Of a DNA stretch of 64,000 nucleotides, positions 56,691 to 64,000 are shown piece after piece. This stretch comes from Sipunculus nudus (taxonomy: Eukaryota > Annelida > Sipuncula > Golfingiida > Sipunculidae), in the NCBI GenBank assembly GCA_026874595.1, contig CM049316.1, forward strand, positions 26,955,339 through 27,019,338. The letters are read 5' to 3'. The position numbers and the translations under genes are program-made. The notes below the pieces were generated by a model that was not told the DNA's origin, made no database searches, and was given only the letters and a program-made list of their open reading frames with translations. Numbering within the stretch: the stretch's first letter is position 1; each line of letters begins with the position of its first letter.

Positions 56691-59600
56691 AACAAGTGAC
56701 CCAGGGGTCATGACGCTCAGCTGACCAGGAAGACATTGACAAAAGTAATTTTATCATCTGAATGTCAAATTTGAATGAAATACTTTTTCCAAACTTGACC
56801 TTTTGTATAAAATCATCCAATATGCATTGGGGTACTATGGAGCTCTGTAGCATGAAGGATATGGGTAACAGACACCTATTTTCAAGGTTTACAAGATGAC
56901 TTTTCAGGGGTCTCCCAGCATGTCAAAAAATAAAATTCTAGGTCCAGTTATTATGATTTGTGCCCTGTTAACAAATCCAAATGTTTATTCTGGGGGGTAT
57001 TTCAAAGCCGCATAGGATGAAGGATATGGGTAACAGAGATGTAATTTCAGGTGCACAAGAAGACTTTTCAGGGGCCTCCCAGCATATCAAGAAAGGAGAT
57101 TCTAGGTCAAGTCATTATAATTTGTGCTCTGTTAACAGATGACCAAATCTTTATTCTGGGGAGTACTTCGGAGCCCCAGAGCATGAAGGATATGGGTAAC
57201 AGGGACCTTATTTCGGGTTTCCATGTAGACCTTTTATGGGCTTCCCTGGAGGTGAGGACAGAAGATTCTAGGTCCAGTCATTATGATTTGTGCCCTGTTA
57301 ATATATGACCAAAGCTTTATTCTGGGGGAACTTCAGAGCCCCATAGCTCACATAATATGGGTAACAGGGACCTTATTTCGGGTTTCCATGTAGACCTTTT
57401 ATGGGCTTCCCTGGAGGTGAGGACAGAAGATTCTAGGTCCAGTCATTATGATTTGTGCCCTGTTTACAGATGACCAAATGTTTAAAGATCACAAAAGTAG
57501 AGAAAAAAAATCGTAAAAAATAAAAAAATATAGGTGGCGCCACCAATCTCCAGAAATTGATGAAACACTCCATGATCAATATCCATGCAAAAAAACATGG
57601 TGATTAATGCATTAGTTGTTCAGATACTTGAGCTTTTGTATTAAATTTTGCATTATTCTGGGGGGTACTTCAGAACCCCATAACTCAAAGAATATAGGTC
57701 ACAGTGACCTAATTTCAGGTTTACAAGGAGAATTTCCATAGACCTCCCAGGATTTCAAGTAAGAAGATTCCCGGTCTAGCGGTTACGATTTGTGCCCTGT
57801 TAACAGACAGACGCCTGGATGGCCGGACAGACGACGGACAAAAGGTGATTCCTACAGCTCAGATGACTTTCAGTCAGCTGAGCTAAAAATTGAAAAAATG
57901 CAGGTGGCGCCACCAGAATGCAGAAACTGATGAAACATTTCATGATCAATATCCATGCAAAAAAATCATGGTGATCAATATAATAATTGTTCAGATACTT
58001 GAGCTTTTGTATCAAATTTTCCATTATTCTGGGGGGTACTTCGGAGCCCCTTAGCTCTGAGGTTATGGGTAACAGAGACCTAATTTCAAGTTTTTAAGGA
58101 AACTTTTCATGGGCCTCTCAGCATGTCAAGAGAGAAGATTCTAGGTCCAGTTGTTACGTTTTGTGCCATGTTAACAGATCACCGCATCTTATGAGGTCTC
58201 AAAAATAGATAAAAATATTCGTAAAAATAAAAAAAATACAGGTGGCGCCACCATACTGCAGAAACTGATGACACATTCCATGATCAATATCCATGCAAAG
58301 AATCATGGTGATCACTGCAATAGTTGTTTAGATACTTGAGCTTTTGTATCAAATTGTCCATTATTCTGAGGGATACTTCAGATGACTTACAGTCAGCTGA
58401 GCTAAAAACACTTAATGGTCAATATCCATGCAAAGAATCATGATGATCTCCATATTAGTTGTTCAGATACTTCAGCTTTTGTATCAAATTAGCCATTATT
58501 CTGAGGGATACTTCAGAGTCCTATAGCTTGAAGGATATGGGTAACAGAGACCTAATTTCAAGTTTCCACAGGCACTCTTCATGGGCCTCCTTGCATGACA
58601 AGAATGAAGATTCTAGGTCCAGTTGTTGCAATTTGTACCCTCTTGATAGATAACCACATCTTCAAAGGTCTCGAAAAAAGAGAAAAAAAATTCGTAAAAA
58701 TTTGAAAAAAATAGAGGTGGCGCACCCTCTCTGCAGAAACTGATGGAACAGCTCATGATCAATATGTATGCAAAAATCATGACCATCAGTGTTGTAGTTA
58801 TTGAGATACTGCACTTTTTGTATCAAATTTTCCATTATTCTGGGGGGTATTTTGGAGCCATACAGCCTAAAGAATATGGGTAACAGAGACCTAATTTCAG
58901 GTTTCCATGGAGAATTTTCATGGGTCTCCCTGTGTGTCAAGAATGAAGATTCTAGGTCCAGTTTTTTATGATTTGTGCCCTGTTAACAGATGTTCATATC
59001 TTTAAAGGTCTCAAAAATAGATAAAACATTCGTAAAAAAAACCCCGAACAAATACAGGTTGTGCCACCAGTCTGCAGGAACTGATGGAACACCTCTTGAT
59101 CAATAGTTATGCCACAAATCATGACCATCAGTGATGTAGTTATTGAGATATTGAAGTTTTTGTATGAAATTTTTGACTACTCTGAGGGGTACTTTGGGGC
59201 CCCATAGCTCGAAGGATATGGGTAACAGAGACCTAATTTCTGGTTTCCATGGAGACTTTTCATAGGTCTTCTAGTGTGTTGAGAATGAAGATTCTAGGTC
59301 CAGTCGTTACGATTTGTGCCATGCTAACAGATGACAGCATCCTTAAAGGTCTCAAAAATAGAGGAAGAAATCGTAAAAAAATCAAACAGTATAGGTGGCG
59401 CCACCAGTCTGCAGGAACTGATGGAACATCTCATAATCAATATGTATGCCAAAAATCATGAACATCAGTGATGTAGTTATTGAGATATTGAAGTTTTTGT
59501 ATAAAATTTTTGACTACTCTGGGGGGGGGGGTACTTTGGGGCCCCATAGCTCAAAGGATATGGGTAACAGAGACCTAATTTCTGGTTTCCATGGAGACTT

Positions 59601-60756
59601 TTCATAGGTCTTCTAGTGTGTTGAGAATGAAGATTTTAGGTCAAGTCGTTACGATTTGTGCCATGCTAACAGATGACAGCATCCTTAAAGGTCTCAAAAA
59701 TAGAGGAAAAAATCGTAAAAAATCGAACAATAAAGGTGGCACCACCAGTCTGCAGGAACAGATGACACATCTCATGATCAATAGTTATGCCACAAATCAT
59801 GACCATCAGTCAAGTAGTTAATGAGATATTGAAGTTTTTGTATGAAATTTTTTACTTTTCTTGGGGGTACTTTGGGGCTCCATAGCTCGAAGAATATGGG
59901 TAACAGAGACCTAATTTCTGGTTTCCATGGAGACTTTTCATAGGTTTCTCAGTGTGTCAAGAATGAAGATTCTAGGTCCAGTCTTTACGATTTGTGCCTT
60001 GTTAACAGATGTTTACATTTTGAAAGGTCTCAAAAATAGAGAAAAAAATTCGTAAAAAATTGAACGATACAGGTGGCGCCACCAGTCTGCAGGAAGTGAT
60101 GGAACATCTCATGATCAATATGTATGACACAAATCATGACCATCAGTCAAGTATTTAATGAGATATTGAAGTTTTTGTTTGAAATTTTTTACTTTTCTCG
60201 GGGGGTAGTTTGGGGCCCCATAGCTGGAAGGATATGGGTAACAGAGACCTAATTTCTGGTTTCCATGGAGACTTTTCATAGGTCTCTCAGTGTGTCGAGA
60301 ATGATGATTCTAAGTCCAGTCATTACGATTTGTGCCTTGTTAACAGATGTTCACATTTTTAAAGGTCTCAAAAATAGAGAAAAAATTCGTAAAAAATCGA
60401 AAAATACAGGTGGCGCCACCAGTCTTCAGGAACTGATGGAACCTCTCATGATCAATATGTATGCCAAAAATCATGACCATCAGTCAAGTAGTTAATGAGA
60501 TATTGAAGTTTTTGTATGAAATTTTGGACTTTTCTGGGGGGTACTTTGGGGCCCCATAGCTCGAAGGATATGGGTAACAGAGACCTAATTTCTGGTTTCC
60601 AAGGAGATTTTTCATGGACCTCTCAGAATGCCAAGTTACAAGGTTCTAGGTCCAGCGGTTACGATTTGTGCCTGGTTAACGGACGGACAGACGGACAGAC
60701 GGACGACGGACAAAGAGTGATCGCTATAGCTCAGATGACTTTCAGTCAGCTGAGCT
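56691..60756 (-). mobile_element. Insertion 2 in left inverted repeat: Helentron/HINE-like family A copy 4
   Basis: Left tip (AA)CAAGTGACC, CAGGGGTCATGAC, GCTCAGCTGACC. Right tip a GACG/GACA run and the AGCTCAGATGACT stem-loop. The core holds about eleven units of 320-340 bp like those of copy 1, with GGTGGCGCCACC at 57533, 57903, 58241, 59394, 60072 and 60409. Copies of the right tip also occur internally at about 57850-57884 and, shortened, at about 58380-58403, each followed directly by more core. The empty site in the other arm reads CATAT then five A. Here CATAT is followed by the element and then five A. Short plus-strand frames (for example 59249-59461) are core readings. Confidence 0.75.
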
Positions 60757-60937
60757 AAAAACCTTACATATTCGACAACTTTCTGAAGTGGGTTAGCAAG
60801 AAATTCTATGGCATATTTTGTCTTAATTGACTTCCAAAGTCACCCATGTACGACCGTACTTGCACCGAAGTACGCCGCTGTACTTCGATCGCAGTACGGC
60901 ACTTTGCTGTACACGGACGTGTACCTGTATAGGCCTA

Positions 60938-62985
60938 AGTAATATAGGAAAGTTGTACTTGCATTTCAGTTGAAATGCAGTTAACTAAAATTATGCTTTT
61001 AAGCACTTTTTTTATCAAAGAAGTATTGACTTGTCATTTGAAGGCATTTTTTTGCTATAAAAATGCGCGAGGCATTGAAACAATTTTGAAATATTGAACG
61101 AGTTTTAACCGTTTTATTTTCTTATTTCAGGTCGGGATTGAAGATATTTGGCCTTTTTTAACATGCAGGCGAATTTAAAAAGATCCCATTTAAATTGCAT
61201 TCATGCATGAACCTTTGGGTTTCGTAGGATCATAAGAAACATTTAAAACGCAAAATGTCATTTAATACGTAAATATATTTATTTCTTCTTAATATTATAT
61301 TTTCTTTTTACAGTTAGCCAAAATTAATATTCTCTACGATTTTAAGCACGGAACCTTTTCTGTCATAGTACCACATGTTACATGGTTTTGTCTATTCGTG
61401 CTCTTTCCTGTAAATATATATTTTCATAACATCAAATTTTAAAATTTATAATGTCCTGGCTGTACGACGTTACGTGGTGATCATGTGTTTAATTAAGTGA
61501 TCGACCATGTGGCGGCTAGTGACATATGTTGTGGACCACTGACAGAGATGGCACGGACTTATTACAATAAACGGTTTGCCTGGACATCATCAAATGTTAA
61601 ATTTATAGAATATAGTTTCTTACTTGCATTAATTTAATACTCCTGTGTATAGGGACTACACTGAATATATAGTGTCAAGATGGTAACTCGCAAATTCAAC
61701 CCTTTTCAAGTATACTGGTTGTAAACATATAGCCCCAATTTTCCATCAAATATTCATTTTTTTCAGAACTGCTGACAACACTTACCTGAAATGGATCTGT
61801 ACAACTGATATACAGTTACCAGAAATGCAGGTCTAGATGTTCACCCAGAAGTGGTTGAAATGTATTTTTTTAATAAAAACACTTTATTCAGAATAGTTGA
61901 ACACACAGTTTAATATTTTAAGTAAACATTTATTTTATATATACATATATGAGAATGACAAGGAAAAGTAGGCATTCTACTGTGGATTAATAAAATAACC
62001 TTTGAATGTTCATTTATATCTGTTTATACTTCAAATATCAATTTTGTATATTCACTTATTTAAACAGTAAAATATTTGCTAGGGTATTTATTTCAAATAA
62101 GAATAAGGAGGCGTTGGGGCCAGCTGAATTATAAAAAAAAACAGAAATATTTCGACCGCAGTTCATTAGAGCACTTATTTACAAAAATATATACAAACAA
62201 GAGTCTACGTGTCCAAAAGAAGAAGGAAAAAGGATGGCAAAAGGTTGCACCCCCTGGGACACCTGGCCAGTGGTTAGTATATGGAAGGGAAGAATCCCAC
62301 TACCATGCATGGTGACATTGTTTTATATTTTTTTCTGGGCAATAAAGAGCAAATTCAGAGCATCTTTACATAAAATATTAATACATAGGCAATTAATAAA
62401 TAACACTGCATGGAGCATACCACGTCCGCAATTATGTTAAATTTATAAAAAGCATGCAGTGCTGTAAACAGATATAAGTGCAGTGACTGATGTCTCTTTA
62501 TATATTGGCTGGTCAAGTAAAAAATGTGGAGAGATGCAGTGAGCAATATTAATTTTAATGCATGAGAAAAAAAGAATAAAGTGCATGTTAAGCACTGATA
62601 ACAACACGTGAAAAGGAATGGAGATAAATGGGTACAATTATGGGCCCCAAGTTGAAAAAAAAGACTTGCGTTCTATCCACGCACGGGATTAATTATTTAT
62701 GAAAATCTGACACAGTTGTAAAATGATCAAAACTATAATATTAACAACCAATCACTTCTGGTCAAACCACCCAGTTGTTTCTTCAATGCTTCTGTTCTGA
62801 AATAAAACTAAAAAATAAAAATGGTTAAACCTCATTCAGTGTTGTTCAATGCCTCGTGAAATGGCAAATATTAAAATACCTCTGTTGACAATAAAAGTAA
62901 TTGTCATAATTTAAGTACAATGCATGTTAACTGAAAAGCAACTTCAATTTTAATATGGTTTTCCTAGCTATTATCAGATTATATA
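60938..62985. other. Interior of the large inverted-repeat element, non-coding
   Basis: AT-rich with no transposase-like frame. A 79-codon plus-strand frame at 62076-62315 is Lys-rich and unrecognised. A more GC-balanced patch lies at 61470-61590. At 61783-61800 a minus-strand splice-donor-like phrase (ATTTCAG then GTAAGTGTT) occurs, similar to one at about 56262-56285. Confidence 0.5.
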
Positions 62986-63499
62986 GGCCTAGGTACAAGC
63001 CCGTGAACAGCAAAGTGCCGTACTGCGATCGAAGTATACAGCGGCGTACTTCGGTGCAAGTACGGTCGTACATGGGTGACTTTGGAAGCAAATTAAAACA
63101 AAATATGCCATAGAATTTCTTGCTAACCCACTTCAGAAAGTTGTTGAATATGTAAGGTTTTTATATGATGCGTCGTTTCAATCCTCAGTGTCACTGGTGT
63201 TTGATAAAACGGGAGATATAACACGACATGCCTCGGATGTGGATCTGAAAATGCCGTTATCTTGACAGGAAACCCCCCAACAACGCATTCGCAGATGTCA
63301 ACTGGAAGAACTATGTATTGTCTTGTATGATTGGCCGGCACTAGGGGATTCCGAGGCTCACATTGCCAATTATTTGATGTTTTACATGAATTTACCCTGT
63401 CAGTCACGTCGTACTTCCATCGAAGTACAGGCGTACCTCAAACGAGGTACGTACCTCAAACGAAGGACGTACTACAATCTGCGGTCGTCCTCGACCTGG
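62986..63499. repeat. Right terminal inverted repeat, uninterrupted
   Basis: This arm preserves the pre-insertion sequence for both insertions found in the left arm: 'gttggggggtttcctgtcaa' (as its complement) for insertion 1, and 'ggtttttatatgatgcg' for insertion 2. By eye the arms are about 93-95% identical. Confidence 0.85.
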
Positions 63500-63914
63500 T
63501 CACTGCAGGAATGATGCGGGAGGTCAAAGGTCGAATGTAGAGAGTGCGTCAGGTGTTGTTCGGACCAACCATTTTCGGGTCCGTGGGGAGGTGCGCTAGG
63601 GTTTTCCTTCCAAAACATGTAGGCCCATTTATAAGAATGACAATTATGTGTTTCTCATTTGCACGATTTTTTTTCCACTCTTGCATGTTTTTTTTTTCAT
63701 CAATGAAAAGATTCACAATTATTTCTTCGTCTGTTTTCGAAATGCATTTAAACACAACCACCCACCAATATTTTGGCAAGAAAGTAATCTCCACTTTCTC
63801 TCTTTGTTTGACCCCCTTGCCAATGAGTCAACATGCAAGACCAATTCGGGCAGTCCTTGTAGGTCAATCACTGTCTACATATTTAGTGATAAAAAATTCA
63901 GCTGAAAGCCCTTT
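63500..63914. other. No gene recognised
   Basis: Short frames on both strands (for example 63544-63918) have no recognisable product. Confidence 0.35.
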
Positions 63915-64000
63915 TTAGCGAACCTGTGAGCTTATGCGATGGCGCAGCGTCCTCCGTCCTCCGTCGTCTGTCCCTCTATCGGATGGAGCTTATTTTTGGG
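63915..64000 (+). mobile_element. Family E3 element tip (copy b), runs off the window
   Basis: 'tttttagcgaacctgtgagc' and 'ttatgcgatggcgc', followed by a CCGTC/GTCGTC-type run. This is the reverse complement of the right tip of the element ending at 17966. The element body would lie beyond 64000. Confidence 0.7.

Larger units (their letters stand above)
53032..63499. mobile_element. DNA transposon with ~0.5-kb terminal inverted repeats, left repeat split twice
   Basis: The right repeat is continuous (about 62986-63499). Its reverse complement occurs on the left in three consecutive pieces: 53032-53264, 56585-56690 and 60757-60937. Piece lengths sum to the right-arm length within a few bases, and order and orientation are preserved. 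The tips are CCAGGTCGAGG and its complement, with TCA outside both (a possible 3-bp target duplication). Both ends of each repeat are rich in GTAC palindromes ('gtacttcgatggaagtac', 'gtacctcgtttgaggtac'). Removing the two insertions gives an element of about 3.1 kb with a non-coding interior. Confidence 0.8.

Noticed and set aside
56690-60757. TA (or TAA) target-site duplication, i.e. a Tc1/mariner-like or Harbinger-like mechanism
   Set aside because: It fits this copy, but copy 3 has CG before the (AA)CAAG tip and copy 2 has A before it. No TA is present, so a fixed TA duplication does not hold across the family.
63123-63407. Minus-strand 94-codon frame as a gene
   Set aside because: It lies wholly in the terminal inverted repeat, and its left-arm counterpart is interrupted; no family was recognised.

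Overview
The window reads as AT-rich nuclear DNA from an invertebrate animal, most plausibly a mollusc or another lophotrochozoan. That is inferred from four things: decayed metazoan transposase and domesticated-transposase-like genes (MULE/ZSWIM3-like, SWIM plus YqaJ-like, DUF4806-like); many non-autonomous rolling-circle elements with tandem cores; long (TA)n and GACA/GACG microsatellites; and GT-AG splice signals. There is no operon structure, and no intact housekeeping gene could be recognised. The longest open frame is only 181 codons.

Layout. 0-6 kb: simple repeats, then two decayed transposase genes with stops and frameshifts (about 1.8-3.5 kb and 3.8-5.9 kb). 6-13 kb: minisatellites, palindromes, two exon-like pieces of a DUF4806-type gene (10.2 and 10.8 kb) and a diverged direct duplication. 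13.2-14.6 kb: a SWIM zinc-finger/YqaJ-like pseudogene that keeps its frame but carries six in-frame stops. 15-18 kb: several tandem-repeat families. 18.6-19.1 kb: a CpG-rich segment with the N-terminal exon of a ZSWIM/MULE-like gene. 20-23.5 kb, 33.5-35.1 kb, 36.9-38.1 kb, 39.6-42.2 kb, 45.5-48.8 kb and 56.7-60.8 kb: large non-autonomous elements built from tandem core repeats, many containing the palindrome GGTGGCGCCACC. 44.3-45.4 kb: a ZSWIM3-like pseudogene. 49-51 kb: a transposase C-terminal remnant, G/C-run tandem repeats and a tRNA-like SINE. 53.0-63.5 kb: a transposon with terminal inverted repeats of about 0.5 kb, whose left repeat has been split by two later insertions.

The most informative result is a stratigraphy of nested mobile DNA. 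The tandem-core elements have minus-strand ends that match published descriptions of Helentrons and their non-autonomous relatives (HINEs, DINE-1, bivalve 'pearl'). They have a short repeat at one tip, its complement inside the other tip, a palindrome within a few bases of that other tip, and insertion into T/A runs with no clear target duplication. Three insertions can be compared with an uninterrupted related sequence inside this window (for 56691-60756, for 32474-32987 and, less completely, for 45457-48849). A fourth insertion (53265-56584) has 5-bp target duplications and short CAC-starting inverted ends.

All protein family names come from reading translations and remembering families; no search was run. 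Element boundaries are good to a few bases where an empty site exists and otherwise approximate.
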